Shown: positions 17,642-29,221, counted from the first letter of the stretch. The stretch: DNA of 64,000 nucleotides from Rhodoluna sp. (GCA_024641985.1 JAHEBZ010000001.1:264056-328055), one strand, 5' to 3'. Program-made: numbers and translations. The notes: generated from the sequence alone by a model not told the origin.

Positions 17642-18444
17642 TGGCGAGTTCAACCAGGCAGTCACTAGCCGCAGCTAAAGAGGCACTCAACCCGCTTCTA
17701 GCTAAGGCCAACCTCAAGTTCGCAGAAGAGCTATTTGCAATCGGTTCAGCCGTTGCAACTTCGGCCCAACTGCGCAGCATCCTCTCGGACCCTTCCGCCG
17801 AGGCTAAGTCAAAGGCTGGCGCGCTTACCGCAGTATTCGGTAAGAGCGTTTCGGCCAATGTGCTTGAGTTTGCGACCTCCCTGGTTGCACTCCGCTGGTC
17901 AACCGGTCAAGACCTCGTCGCGGCCTTCGAGCAGCTTGCGGTTCACGCCGTTGCTGCTATTGCTGCGGCATCAAAAAACCTAGCCAGCGTCGAAAACGAC
18001 CTGTTTGCTTTTCAGCAGGCAGTCGATTCAGATCAAGAGCTCCAGTTTGCTCTTGGTGACCGCCTGGCCTCTGATGCGGCCAAGGCAAGCTTGGTTGCTT
18101 CGCTAACCAAGGGCAAGACCACCGATGAAGCATCGCTGTTGATTCGTCAAAGCGTTATTGGTGCTCGTCGCCGCCGCGTTTCAGTGGTGCTAGAGCAGTT
18201 TGGCAAACAGGTTTCCGCCTATGCCGAGCGCCTCGTTGCCACTGTTACGGTTGCTGCCCCAATTAGCTCTTCGCAACTTGCAAGGCTCGAGGGTGCATTG
18301 GCCAAGTCTTATGGCAACAGCCTCAAGCTAAACGTCGAGATAGACCCTTCTATCCTTGGCGGAGTTAAGGTTCAGGTCGCAGGAGAAATTCTCGATGGCA
18401 GCCTCAGCACCCGATTGACCACCGCCAAGCTTCAACTGGCATAA
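17641..18444 (+). CDS. atpH: ATP synthase subunit delta
   Basis: A 267-residue subunit linking the peripheral stalk to F1, close to the roughly 270 residues usual in actinobacteria and longer than the 177 of E. coli. The C-terminal signature TVTVAAPISSSQLARLE followed by DPSILGGVKVQVAG is typical of the family. It starts on the last base of atpF. A 75-base gap with two hairpins separates it from atpA. Confidence 0.95.
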   Translation: MASSTRQSLAAAKEALNPLLAKANLKFAEELFAIGSAVATSAQLRSILSDPSAEAKSKAGALTAVFGKSVSANVLEFATSLVALRWSTGQDLVAAFEQLAVHAVAAIAAASKNLASVENDLFAFQQAVDSDQELQFALGDRLASDAAKASLVASLTKGKTTDEASLLIRQSVIGARRRRVSVVLEQFGKQVSAYAERLVATVTVAAPISSSQLARLEGALAKSYGNSLKLNVEIDPSILGGVKVQVAGEILDGSLSTRLTTAKLQLA

Positions 18445-18455
18445 CCCAAAAATTT

Positions 18456-18502
18456 CAGTCACTCTGGTGACTGGCCTAGATAGACCAACCGGGGTTCGCC
18501 CC
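18456..18502 (+). promoter_or_regulatory. Two hairpins in the atpH-atpA gap
   Basis: CAGTCAC/GTGACTG (18456-18462, 18467-18473) is a perfect 7-bp stem with a TCTG loop. GGGG-TTCG-CCCC (18491-18502) is a UUCG tetraloop hairpin. Neither has a T-run, so these look like RNA-stability or processing elements rather than terminators. Confidence 0.5.
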
Positions 18503-18519
18503 AGAAGTAGAGGAACGAG

Positions 18520-20157
<1,638 letters not shown>

Positions 20158-20213
20158 TTCTTCTCCTTTCGAGACAATCCAAACTGACGACCAGAATTTA
20201 GGAACGGAGAGAC

Positions 20214-21122
20214 ATGGGAGCGCAACTTCGCGTCTACCGGCAGAAAATTAAGTCTGCCCAGACGACCAAGAAGATCACTCGCGCCATGGAGCTAATTTCC
20301 GCTTCGCGCATTTACAAGGCACAACAGCGCGTTGCAGCATCAACTCCATACTCGCGTGCAGTTACTCGCGCGGTTTCTGCGGTGGCAACATTCTCAAATG
20401 TTGACCACCCACTAACCACCGAGCCAGCTCGCATCGATCGCGCCGCCGTTGTGATTTTCACTTCAGACCGCGGTCTTGCAGGTGCGTTCTCATCAAACGT
20501 TCTCAAAGAGGCCGACCAACTTGCCAACCTGCTCAAAGAGCAAGGCAAAGAGGTTGTCTACTATCTAGTGGGTCGCAAGGCCGTCGCTTACTTCGGCTTC
20601 CGTCGTCGCGAGGCTGTTCGCAGCTGGATCGGCGGCACCGACTTGCCTCAGTTCGCTACAGCCAAAGAGATCGCTGACGCAGTTGTTGGCTCATTCAACA
20701 CCGATTATGCCGATGGCGGTGTCGACGAGATTCACTTGGTGTCAAACCGTTTTGTCTCGATGATCGCTCAGGTTCCCGAGGTAGTGCGTTTGCTTCCTCT
20801 CGAGGTTGTTGAGGGCACCGAGGCACCCGAGGCCGGCGAGGTTTACCCGCTTTACGAATTCGAACCCGACGTAAACAAGGTGCTTGATGCACTTCTACCG
20901 GTTTACATCGAGAGCCGCATCTTTAACGCAATGTTGCAGTCAGCTGCTTCTGAGCACGCTGCACGTCAGAAGGCCATGAAATCGGCAACCGACAACGCAG
21001 AAAAGTTGATCAAGAACTACACCCGATTGAGCAACTCAGCTCGTCAGTCAGAAATTACCCAGCAGATTTCCGAAATCGTTGGTGGAGCAGACGCATTGTC
21101 TACCACCGGTGACGAAGACTAA
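20214..21122 (+). CDS. atpG: ATP synthase subunit gamma
   Basis: A 302-residue central shaft of F1. The N-terminal helix [26 protein letters not shown] and the C-terminal helix [21 protein letters not shown] form the coiled-coil rotor. The [14 protein letters not shown] segment is characteristic. Preceded by GGAACGGAGAG. Confidence 0.97.
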   Translation: MGAQLRVYRQKIKSAQTTKKITRAMELISASRIYKAQQRVAASTPYSRAVTRAVSAVATFSNVDHPLTTEPARIDRAAVVIFTSDRGLAGAFSSNVLKEADQLANLLKEQGKEVVYYLVGRKAVAYFGFRRREAVRSWIGGTDLPQFATAKEIADAVVGSFNTDYADGGVDEIHLVSNRFVSMIAQVPEVVRLLPLEVVEGTEAPEAGEVYPLYEFEPDVNKVLDALLPVYIESRIFNAMLQSAASEHAARQKAMKSATDNAEKLIKNYTRLSNSARQSEITQQISEIVGGADALSTTGDED

Positions 21123-22595
<1,473 letters not shown>

Positions 22596-22597
22596 TA

Positions 22598-22858
22598 ATG
22601 GCCACCCTTCGTGTTGAACTTGTAGCAGCCGACCAGGCCGTATGGACTGGTGAAGCCAAGATGGTCATTGCTAAGACCGTCGAGGGCGAGATCGGTTTGC
22701 TGCCTGGTCACGAGCCAATGCTCGCCATTCTTGGCGCCGGCGAGGTTCGCATAACCCTTGAAGACGGAAATGTCATCAAGGCCAATGCCGAAGATGGCTT
22801 CTTGTCTGTAGAGAACAACGTTGTAACCGTAGTGGCTCGCAACGCGGCTCTGGTCTAA
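22598..22858 (+). CDS. atpC: ATP synthase subunit epsilon (short form)
   Basis: An 86-residue protein holding only the N-terminal beta-sandwich that joins gamma to the c-ring (GEIGLLPGHEPMLAIL, then VTVVARNAAL). The C-terminal two-helix domain of longer epsilons (about 130 residues), which inhibits ATP hydrolysis in other bacteria, is absent. The stop is followed directly by the operon terminator, so no frameshift is hiding a longer protein. Short epsilons occur in this family of bacteria. Confidence 0.94.
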   Translation: MATLRVELVAADQAVWTGEAKMVIAKTVEGEIGLLPGHEPMLAILGAGEVRITLEDGNVIKANAEDGFLSVENNVVTVVARNAALV

Positions 22859-22874
22859 ACCTTCAGCAGTATTC

Positions 22875-22904
22875 AAAAACCCCGGCCGTTGGCCGGGGTT
22901 TTTT
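22875..22904 (+). terminator. Rho-independent terminator of the atp operon
   Basis: A perfect stem of AAAAACCCCGGCC against GGCCGGGGTTTTT with a GTT loop and six T. The A-run on the left makes it work in both directions, so it may also stop the convergent adenosyltransferase gene. Confidence 0.95.
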
Positions 22905-22935
22905 GCTTGGTCTCGACGCGATTAGATTTAGCGTC

Positions 22936-23586
22936 TTATTGCTCGGTGCTGCGAGGCTTTACATTTGGTCGTTCACGTCGGTTTGCAGCGGGAACCCACT
23001 TCACATCGCCACCGTGGTTTACGTTTGCATACCTTGCTAAAACGAAGAGTAGGTCGCTTAAGCGGTTCAAGTATTTGACCGCAAGAATGTTGACACCACC
23101 GTTGTGGTGACCTTTTTTGGCAGGTTCGGTTCCGTATGCCTCGATGGCGTGCCAGGTGGCACGTTCGGCCCGTCGAACAACTGTGCGAGCAAGGTGCAGG
23201 CCTGCGGCCAAACCTGAGCCGCCAGGCAGGATAAACGAATCGAGTTTGCTCAGATCCTTGTTGTAGTGGTCAATGGCCTCTTCGAGTGCGTCAATCCAAA
23301 TGGCATCAACCCGAAGCGGCTCATACTCGTAGTGTTCGTTTAGCGGGTTCGACAAATCGGCGCCAAGGTCAAAAAGGTCGTTCTGAATTTGTGAAAGCAT
23401 GTGAAGAGTTGCTTCATCAAACTCATTTTTCGCCAAGCTAACGGCTACCCCGATGGCCGAGTTGGCTTCATCCACATCGGCGTAGGCCTCGATGCGCGGG
23501 TCGGTTTTGCGGGTGCGCGAGAAGTCGCTTAGCCCGGTCATGCCTTCATCGCCGGTGCGGGTATAAATTTTTGTGAGTTTGACCAT
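22936..23586 (-). CDS. Cob(I)yrinic acid a,c-diamide adenosyltransferase (PduO type)
   Basis: A 216-residue ATP:corrinoid adenosyltransferase forming adenosylcobalamin. The family N-terminus KIYTRTGDEGMTGLSDFSRT binds ATP, followed by AYADVDEANSAIGVA. The C-terminal half has the helix-bundle motif RTVVRRAERATW and YLNRLSDLLFVLARYAN. The PduO class is clear. A similar gene lies just after the atp operon in mycobacteria. No other cobalamin gene is in the window, so it probably serves salvage. A TAAAAT box ends 6 bases before the ATG, suggesting a leaderless mRNA. Confidence 0.93.
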   Translation of the reverse strand: MVKLTKIYTRTGDEGMTGLSDFSRTRKTDPRIEAYADVDEANSAIGVAVSLAKNEFDEATLHMLSQIQNDLFDLGADLSNPLNEHYEYEPLRVDAIWIDALEEAIDHYNKDLSKLDSFILPGGSGLAAGLHLARTVVRRAERATWHAIEAYGTEPAKKGHHNGGVNILAVKYLNRLSDLLFVLARYANVNHGGDVKWVPAANRRERPNVKPRSTEQ

Positions 23587-23592
23587 GGCTCA

Positions 23593-23598
23593 ATTTTA
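23593..23598 (-). promoter_or_regulatory. -10 box, leaderless promoter of the adenosyltransferase
   Basis: TAAAAT on the minus strand followed by TGAGCC and then the ATG. The position and the absence of a Shine-Dalgarno fit transcription starting at the start codon. Confidence 0.5.
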
Positions 23599-23635
23599 GG
23601 TTCGAGTTTTACCCCGCCCCGGTTCATCGGCGAAA

Positions 23636-23641
23636 TACCAT
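23636..23641 (+). promoter_or_regulatory. -10 box, leaderless promoter of yaaA
   Basis: TACCAT followed by TGAGGA and then ATG. The GAGGA is directly against the start codon, too close for a working Shine-Dalgarno, so a leaderless transcript is more likely. Confidence 0.4.
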
Positions 23642-23647
23642 TGAGGA

Positions 23648-24355
23648 ATGCTGTTCCTGTTGCCGCCCTCTGAAACCAAAGCATTTGGTGGGGGTTCACT
23701 CACCATCGAGCAAGTTGCGTTATCGTTTGGTGGCCTAAATCAAGCGCGCGATCAGATTCGCCAGGCCGCCAATCTAAATGATTTGTTGAATGCACCCACG
23801 CTGCCCGCCATCGACCGTTACACAGGCACTCTTTACTCGGCCATCCATGGTCGAGGCCTCAAGGGGTCGGCAACCCAGTTCAATCAGCTAACCCAAGATG
23901 AGCGCTTGAGGGCTAAAACCTGCGTCTTGATTCAGTCGGCCTTGTTTGGCCTGATTCCGGCCACCGATTTAATTCCCTCATACAAGCTCAGCCCCGCTAA
24001 GAATATCGGGGGAGTAAACCTAAAAAGGGTCTGGGGCGAGGCTCATTTCAACATTTGGCCACGCTTGCAGGGTGTGATAATTGACCTGCGCTCGAAGTCT
24101 TATGCCGACCTTGCGCCTATTCCAGCCAATCTAAAAGCTCATACCGTTGCTGTGTTTGTAGAGCGTGAAGATGGCTCGCGAGATCAGCTAAATCACTTTA
24201 ATAAAAAGGCCAAAGGCCAACTTGTGAGAGCCGCTCTTACGGCTAAAAAGGCTCCCGAAACTATCAAAGATCTGCAAAGATGTGCCCTGAAAGCGGGTTT
24301 AAAGCTCGAGGTGCAGGGCACCGAGCTTATTTTGGTCACAACGAGCTCAACCTAG
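23648..24355 (+). CDS. yaaA: YaaA family protein (peroxide stress / DUF328)
   Basis: A 235-residue protein of the YaaA/UPF0246 family. Seen: the N-terminal LPPSETKAFGGG, the RYTGTLYSAI segment and the YKLSPAKNIGGVNLKRVW region. E. coli YaaA lowers intracellular iron during peroxide stress and binds DNA; the biochemical activity in actinobacteria is not established. It is divergent from the adenosyltransferase, with both promoters in a 61-base gap. Confidence 0.88.
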   Translation: MLFLLPPSETKAFGGGSLTIEQVALSFGGLNQARDQIRQAANLNDLLNAPTLPAIDRYTGTLYSAIHGRGLKGSATQFNQLTQDERLRAKTCVLIQSALFGLIPATDLIPSYKLSPAKNIGGVNLKRVWGEAHFNIWPRLQGVIIDLRSKSYADLAPIPANLKAHTVAVFVEREDGSRDQLNHFNKKAKGQLVRAALTAKKAPETIKDLQRCALKAGLKLEVQGTELILVTTSST

Positions 24356-24535
24356 TTGCTTTGCTACAACCAACGCACACGAGTAAAGCGGCGCCACCAT
24401 CACGGGTTCTGGCAATTCGATGATTCCGTTGTCTGACTAAGTTGTTGTTTCGAGCTGGCGAGTTGGTAGGCAGGTTTGCCGAAATGGCCAGAATTGCGAT
24501 CGACCTGCGAGCGAATCGCTCGTTCAACACGGTCT

Positions 24536-25099
24536 TTATCGCCTAAAACAACCCGGAGCGTGGTCTTGAATCATGCCAATGGCCTGCATCATGGCATACA
24601 TGGTGGTTGGGCCCACAAAACCAAACCCGCGACGCCTAAGTTCTTTGCTGAGCGCAATCGATTCGGCCGAGGTTGCCTGCCATTCGAAATCAACTTTTGA
24701 CTCAATCGGCTTGAAACCCCAAACTAATTCACTGATGCTTTCGCCGTTGGCTTGCATTTCAAGAATTAGGTTTGCGTTTTTGATGGTGCTTAGAATCTTG
24801 GCATTATTTCGAATTATTCGGGCATCGAGCATTAGTCGCTCGATGTCGGCATTTTGCAACTTAGAGACTTTTTGCAAATCAAAACCGTGAAATAGTTCAC
24901 GAAAACCTTCGCGACGTTTAAGTATGGTGAGCCATGACAAGCCGGCTTGGAAACCCTCGAGTGTTATGCGTTCAAAAATAGCCTGATCGCCCCTAACTTC
25001 GACGCCCCACTCGGTGTCGTGATATTCGACATACAGCGGGTCGTCGTTTAGCCAAGAGCAGCGCGTGAGCCCATCGTCAAATTTTCTGGTGTAGGTCAT
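24536..25099 (-). CDS. tag: DNA-3-methyladenine glycosylase I
   Basis: A 187-residue base-excision enzyme removing 3-methyladenine from DNA. Family segments: RCSWLNDDPLYVEYHDTEWG (zinc-binding Cys and His), GFQAGLSWLTILKRREGFRELF (HhH region), FVGPTTMYAMMQAIG, and C-terminal DHAPGCF with the second zinc-binding His and Cys. I chose the ATG at 25099, which overlaps the stop of ogt (ATGA), showing coupled translation of two alkylation-repair genes. The 180 bases downstream to yaaA hold no gene I can support. Confidence 0.94.
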   Translation of the reverse strand: MTYTRKFDDGLTRCSWLNDDPLYVEYHDTEWGVEVRGDQAIFERITLEGFQAGLSWLTILKRREGFRELFHGFDLQKVSKLQNADIERLMLDARIIRNNAKILSTIKNANLILEMQANGESISELVWGFKPIESKVDFEWQATSAESIALSKELRRRGFGFVGPTTMYAMMQAIGMIQDHAPGCFRR

Positions 25100-25581
25100 T
25101 CTTTTGCCGATAAGCCTTCGAGCTGCAACAGCCAACGCTTGGTGGGCAGGCCATCGCCGCCCGAATAGCCGGTGATTTTGCCAGAGGCACCAAGCACTCG
25201 GTGGCAGCCAACAATTAGGGGAACCGGGTTTGCGCCAACCGCACCGCCAACTGCCCTCGACCCCTTGGGTTTGCCGATTGCTGCGGCAATGTCTGCATAG
25301 GTTTTGGTCTCGCCAAAGCCGATCTTTGCGATTTGCTGCCAGACGGCCTTTTGAAATTCGGTGCCGTTTAGTTCGACAGCAAAATCTAGAATGTTGCTCT
25401 TGCCCGCAAAATATCGCTTCAGTTGTTTTTCTGCCTCGGCCAGCACATTGGCTTTGCCGGTCTTTGCAATTGGGTCGCCCCCCATTGTGAGCAATACTAT
25501 TTTTTCGCCTTTGGCATACAAGGCAATGCGCCCAATGGGTGAATCGAACTGAGCGCTTGAATCAAAGTCATGTTTATGCAT
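25096..25581 (-). CDS. ogt: Methylated-DNA--protein-cysteine methyltransferase
   Basis: A 161-residue suicide repair protein that takes the methyl group from O6-methylguanine onto its own cysteine. The active site reads VGCHRVLGA, keeping Cys-His-Arg but with glycine in place of the usual proline of PCHRV. The upstream SRAVGGAVGANPVPLIV (the arginine finger and the GANP turn) is normal. Because the cysteine is present it should be active, unlike Atl proteins. It forms an operon with tag. Confidence 0.93.
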   Translation of the reverse strand: MHKHDFDSSAQFDSPIGRIALYAKGEKIVLLTMGGDPIAKTGKANVLAEAEKQLKRYFAGKSNILDFAVELNGTEFQKAVWQQIAKIGFGETKTYADIAAAIGKPKGSRAVGGAVGANPVPLIVGCHRVLGASGKITGYSGGDGLPTKRWLLQLEGLSAKE

Positions 25582-25619
25582 ACAGCCAACCTAGGTTCGT
25601 GGTCCGAAAATTTATACAC

Positions 25620-25652
25620 GAAAGCCGGATCTGTTGATAAGACCCGGCTTTC
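25620..25652 (-). terminator. Hairpin terminator after the aminotransferase gene
   Basis: Perfect 9-bp arms GAAAGCCGG (25620-25628) and CCGGCTTTC (25644-25652) with a 15-base loop, between the class III aminotransferase and ogt on the minus strand. There is no clean T-run, so termination may be partial. Confidence 0.5.
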
Positions 25653-25670
25653 ATGATTGTGGATGAATCC

Positions 25671-27113
25671 TTACATTGCCTTCCATGCCTCGTCGAGGCA
25701 TGAACGCAAGATTTGTTCAATTTCGTTGAATTCATCTCGACCGATGGTTAGCGGGGGAGCGAGCTGAACAACCGGGTCGCCACGGTCGTCTGAGCGGCAA
25801 TAGAGCCCCTCTTCGAACATGCGGTGTGACAGAATTCCTCGAAGCAACTTCTCGGATTCTTCATCGTTAAAGGTTTCTTTGGTTTCTTTGTTTTTTACAA
25901 GTTCGATGGCCCAAAAATAACCTTCGCCTCGAACATCGCCCACAATTGGCAGGTCTTTCAGCTGCTCTAATGTGCGACGGAACTCGGGTGCATTGCGGGC
26001 AACGTTGCCAACGAGGTCTTCTTCATCAAAGATGTCGAGATTCTCGAGAGCTACGGCACATGAAACCGGGTGCCCACCATAGGTGTAGCCGTGCGGGAAC
26101 AGCGCAGAACCGTGCTTGAAGGGCTCGAATAACTTCTCGGCAACCATCAGGGCACCGATCGGCGCATAAGCCGAGGTCATGCCCTTGGCGCAAACCAGCA
26201 TGTCTGGCTCAAAGTCATACATGTTTGAGGCAAACATGCTGCCGACTCGGCCAAAGCCATCGATGGTTTCATCAGCAACAATCAGCACGTCATACTTGTC
26301 GCAAATTTCGCGAACCTTTTTGAAGTAGCTCTTGGGCGCAGTAAAGCAACCGCCCGAGTTCTGCACCGGCTCGAGAAAGAAGGCGGCCACGGTGTCTGGG
26401 TCTTCGAACAGAATCATTTCTTCGACCCGGTCGGCAGCCCACTGACCAAATTCTTCTTCTGTCTCAAACTGATCCTGTGCGCGATACCAGTTGGTGTTAG
26501 GCACGCGGAAGGTTGATGGCACCAAAGGTTCGAAAGCCTTTTTCATCGATGGGATGCCGGTTAGCGACAGGGCACCGTGCGAAGTGCCGTGATAGGCAAC
26601 CGAACGGGTTAGAACCTTGTGCTTCATTGGCTTGCCAGTCATTTTGAAATACTGTTTGGCTAGCTTCCATGCTGTCTCGTTGGCCTCGCCGCCACCGGTG
26701 GTAAAGAACACGCGCGACAAATTCTTTGGTGCGTATGAGAGCAGGCGCTCTGATAGTTCGATGCCCGGCTTGTGAGCATGAGACCACAGCGGAAAGTAGT
26801 CAAGTTCTCTCATCTGCTTCGACGCAGCTTCTGCCAAACGCTCTCTGCCATGGCCAACGTTTACAGAAAACAGGCTCGAGATGCCATCAAAATAGCGTTT
26901 GCCGTTTTGATCCCAGAAATGGTGCCCTTGAGCGTGGGTAATTATTGGAATTTCACCGTTCTTTGTATAAAACGGGCTGTGCCGGGTGAAATGCAAAAAC
27001 ATGTTGTCTTTTGCAGATTGCTGCAGCATTTGAGGGGTGGCCTCTTGACCTGCTCGTCGAGCATCAAGAAGCGGGGTGGCGGATTCTGCTTTCTTACGAT
27101 TCCAGATAGCCAT
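25671..27113 (-). CDS. Class III aminotransferase, probably putrescine--pyruvate type
   Basis: A 480-residue PLP-dependent aminotransferase of fold type I. The PLP lysine is in MLVCAKGMTSAYAPIGA and the N1-binding aspartate in VLIVADETIDGFGRVG; YHGTSHGALSLTG and TTGGGEANETAWKLAK complete the set. The sequence resembles SpuC-type polyamine:pyruvate aminotransferases, and the neighbours (Lrp regulator, aminobutyraldehyde dehydrogenase, potDABC, gabT) support putrescine as amino donor, giving 4-aminobutyraldehyde. The substrate is inferred from context. There is no strong ribosome site before the ATG. Confidence 0.85.
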   Translation of the reverse strand: MAIWNRKKAESATPLLDARRAGQEATPQMLQQSAKDNMFLHFTRHSPFYTKNGEIPIITHAQGHHFWDQNGKRYFDGISSLFSVNVGHGRERLAEAASKQMRELDYFPLWSHAHKPGIELSERLLSYAPKNLSRVFFTTGGGEANETAWKLAKQYFKMTGKPMKHKVLTRSVAYHGTSHGALSLTGIPSMKKAFEPLVPSTFRVPNTNWYRAQDQFETEEEFGQWAADRVEEMILFEDPDTVAAFFLEPVQNSGGCFTAPKSYFKKVREICDKYDVLIVADETIDGFGRVGSMFASNMYDFEPDMLVCAKGMTSAYAPIGALMVAEKLFEPFKHGSALFPHGYTYGGHPVSCAVALENLDIFDEEDLVGNVARNAPEFRRTLEQLKDLPIVGDVRGEGYFWAIELVKNKETKETFNDEESEKLLRGILSHRMFEEGLYCRSDDRGDPVVQLAPPLTIGRDEFNEIEQILRSCLDEAWKAM

Positions 27114-27148
27114 TTGATATCACTCTTTACATTGGGTTTTCGGGGGAA

Positions 27149-27622
27149 TCATCTGGTTCCCCAGTTGTATACCTGCTTGGCAACCTTCAAATACACGAAC
27201 GTTTCGGTAGAGGTTACTCCGGGCAGTGTCCGGATTTTTGAATTGAGCAGCGTGATGAGATCGTCATCGTTCTCGCACACAACTTCAACCAAAATGTCAA
27301 AACTTCCAGCGGTCATTACTACATAGTCAACCTCAGGCATCTCTGCCATCGAGTCGGCTATTTGGCGGGTGTCTCCGCCGCATCGCACGCCAATCATGGC
27401 CTGTCGATAGAACCCCAGCTGCATAGGGTCGGTTACGGCAACCACCTGCATCACGCCCGAGTCGGTTAGTTTTTGAACGCGCTGACGCACAGCGGCCTCG
27501 CTCAGGCCAACTTTTTTGCCAATTTCTGCGTATGAACGGCGACCGTCAAGTTGCAACTGTTCAACGATGGCCTTAGAGACATCGTCAAGTTGGCTTGATT
27601 TGGTGCGCAGAACTCGAGACAT
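27149..27622 (-). CDS. Lrp/AsnC family transcriptional regulator
   Basis: A 157-residue regulator: an N-terminal winged helix-turn-helix (about residues 15-65, with DGRRSYAEIGKKVGLSEAAVRQRVQKL) and a C-terminal ligand-binding RAM/ACT-like domain (about 75-150). Such proteins sense amino acids or their products. It is divergent from the aldehyde dehydrogenase and upstream of the aminotransferase, so it probably controls putrescine catabolism; this is inference. The ATG is preceded by CAAACT 6 bases away and TTGCGA 17 bases further, a good leaderless promoter. Confidence 0.9.
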   Translation of the reverse strand: MSRVLRTKSSQLDDVSKAIVEQLQLDGRRSYAEIGKKVGLSEAAVRQRVQKLTDSGVMQVVAVTDPMQLGFYRQAMIGVRCGGDTRQIADSMAEMPEVDYVVMTAGSFDILVEVVCENDDDLITLLNSKIRTLPGVTSTETFVYLKVAKQVYNWGTR

Positions 27623-27628
27623 AGTTTG

Positions 27629-27657
27629 AGTTTGTCAGTGAAATCGGCAATTCGCAA
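27629..27657 (-). promoter_or_regulatory. Leaderless promoter of the Lrp regulator
   Basis: On the minus strand TTGCGA (27657-27652), a 17-base spacer, and CAAACT (27634-27629), ending 6 bases before the ATG at 27622. CAAACT occurs twice in tandem. Confidence 0.5.
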
Positions 27658-27699
27658 ACGAATCCGCACCTGTTTCGCCATATTGCCACTGATTTGATA

Positions 27700-27739
27700 G
27701 CAAATTGTTGCAAAAAGGTGCGATTTTCGTGACTAGAAT
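27700..27739 (+). promoter_or_regulatory. Divergent control region before the aldehyde dehydrogenase
   Basis: It contains GCAAATTGTTGC (27700-27711), an imperfect palindrome with GCAA/TTGC ends as expected for an Lrp-type operator, and TAGAAT (27734-27739) as a -10 box. Similar CAATTCGCAAA and CACAATTGC stretches lie on both sides. The operator role is inferred from position. Confidence 0.4.
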
Positions 27740-27776
27740 CGCTTCAACAGCACAATTGCTCGAAGGAGAGTCGCAA

Positions 27777-29213
27777 GTGTCGGTTCGTGAACTAAAGAAT
27801 TTTGTCAACGGCGAATACGTTTCTGCCCAGTCTGGCGAAACCAGCAACGTCATCAACCCAGCCACGGGCGAAACCTACGCCACCGCTCCAATTTCATCGG
27901 CGGGCGATGTCGCCAGCGCCTATAAGGCCGCCGAGACGGCATTCGAAGAGTGGAGTCAATTCACCCCCGGCGAACGCCAACTTGCATTGTTTAGAATTGC
28001 GGACGCGCTCGAGGCGAGGGCCGAAGAAGCAGCCGATGTTGAGTCAGAAAACACCGGCAAGCCCCGCAGCACTCTTGTGGAATACGAGATGGCTCCATCG
28101 GTCGATCAAATTCGTTTCTTCGCCGGAGCTGCTCGAAACCTGGAGGGTCGCGCGACTGCCGAATATGCTCGCGACCACACCTCTAGCATTCGTCGTGAGC
28201 CAATCGGTGTAATCGGTCAGGTAACTCCCTGGAACTACCCGTTGAATATGGCGGTCTGGAAGTTCGCCCCTGCAATTGCAGCGGGAAACACCGTAGTGAT
28301 CAAGCCTTCCGATACAACTCCCGCATCAACGTTGCTACTCGCCGAGATTGCAGCGGAATTTTTGCCAAAGGGCGTTTTCAATGTTGTCGCCGGAAACCGC
28401 GACACAGGGCGTGCCATGATCGAAAATGAAATTCCTCAGATGGTGTCAATTACCGGATCTGTTCGAGCGGGCATGGAGGTCGCTAAGTCTGCTGCGACTG
28501 ACCTGAAACGAGTTCACCTTGAGTTAGGTGGCAAAGCGCCGGTTATAGTTTGCGCCGACGCCGATCTGCAAAAGGCTGCTGCCCAAATCGCCATCGCAGG
28601 GTTCTTTAATGCCGGCCAAGATTGCACCGCGGCTACTCGAATATTGGTTCACGAATCCGTGCACGATGAATTTTTGGCTCTGCTAGTTGCAGAAGTGAAG
28701 GCCAATGCTGTTACCGGCGACCCAAGCCGTGAAGACATCTTGTATGGGCCGGTTAACAACAGCAACCAACTCGAACGTGTGCAGGGCTTCATCGACCGGC
28801 TTCCAGATCACGCCAATCTTGAAACCGGCGGCGTGAGAGTGGGCGATCGAGGTTACTTCCTCGAGGCAGCCGTGCTGTCAGGTTTGAGGCAACAAGACGA
28901 ACACATCCAAAGTGAGATCTTTGGGCCGGTTGTGACCGTTCAAAAATTCACCACCGATGATGAAGCACTGCGTTGGGCAAACGACGTTAAATATGGCCTG
29001 GCTTCATCTGTATGGACTCAAAACCATACTCGGGCTCTGCGGTTCTCGAAGGCCTTGAACTTTGGTTGCGTCTGGATCAACACGCATATTCCACTGGCTG
29101 CCGAAATGCCTCATGGTGGTTTCCGACACTCGGGTTATGGCAAAGACCTCTCGCAATACGGCTTCGAGGATTACACGCGAATCAAGCACGTCATGTCCTA
29201 CATCGGAGACTAA
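27777..29213 (+). CDS. Gamma-aminobutyraldehyde dehydrogenase (ALDH family)
   Basis: A 478-residue NAD(P)-dependent aldehyde dehydrogenase. Motifs: GQVTPWNYPLNMAVWKFAPA, the catalytic glutamate in LELGGKAPVIV, and the nucleophile in FNAGQDCTAATRILV. In context it should oxidise 4-aminobutyraldehyde to GABA, though succinate-semialdehyde activity cannot be ruled out. I chose the GTG at 27777, 8 bases after AAGGAG; the frame is open back to 27705 but that part crosses the promoter. It is divergent from the Lrp regulator. Confidence 0.87.
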   Translation: MSVRELKNFVNGEYVSAQSGETSNVINPATGETYATAPISSAGDVASAYKAAETAFEEWSQFTPGERQLALFRIADALEARAEEAADVESENTGKPRSTLVEYEMAPSVDQIRFFAGAARNLEGRATAEYARDHTSSIRREPIGVIGQVTPWNYPLNMAVWKFAPAIAAGNTVVIKPSDTTPASTLLLAEIAAEFLPKGVFNVVAGNRDTGRAMIENEIPQMVSITGSVRAGMEVAKSAATDLKRVHLELGGKAPVIVCADADLQKAAAQIAIAGFFNAGQDCTAATRILVHESVHDEFLALLVAEVKANAVTGDPSREDILYGPVNNSNQLERVQGFIDRLPDHANLETGGVRVGDRGYFLEAAVLSGLRQQDEHIQSEIFGPVVTVQKFTTDDEALRWANDVKYGLASSVWTQNHTRALRFSKALNFGCVWINTHIPLAAEMPHGGFRHSGYGKDLSQYGFEDYTRIKHVMSYIGD

Positions 29214-29221
29214 ACCTAAGC

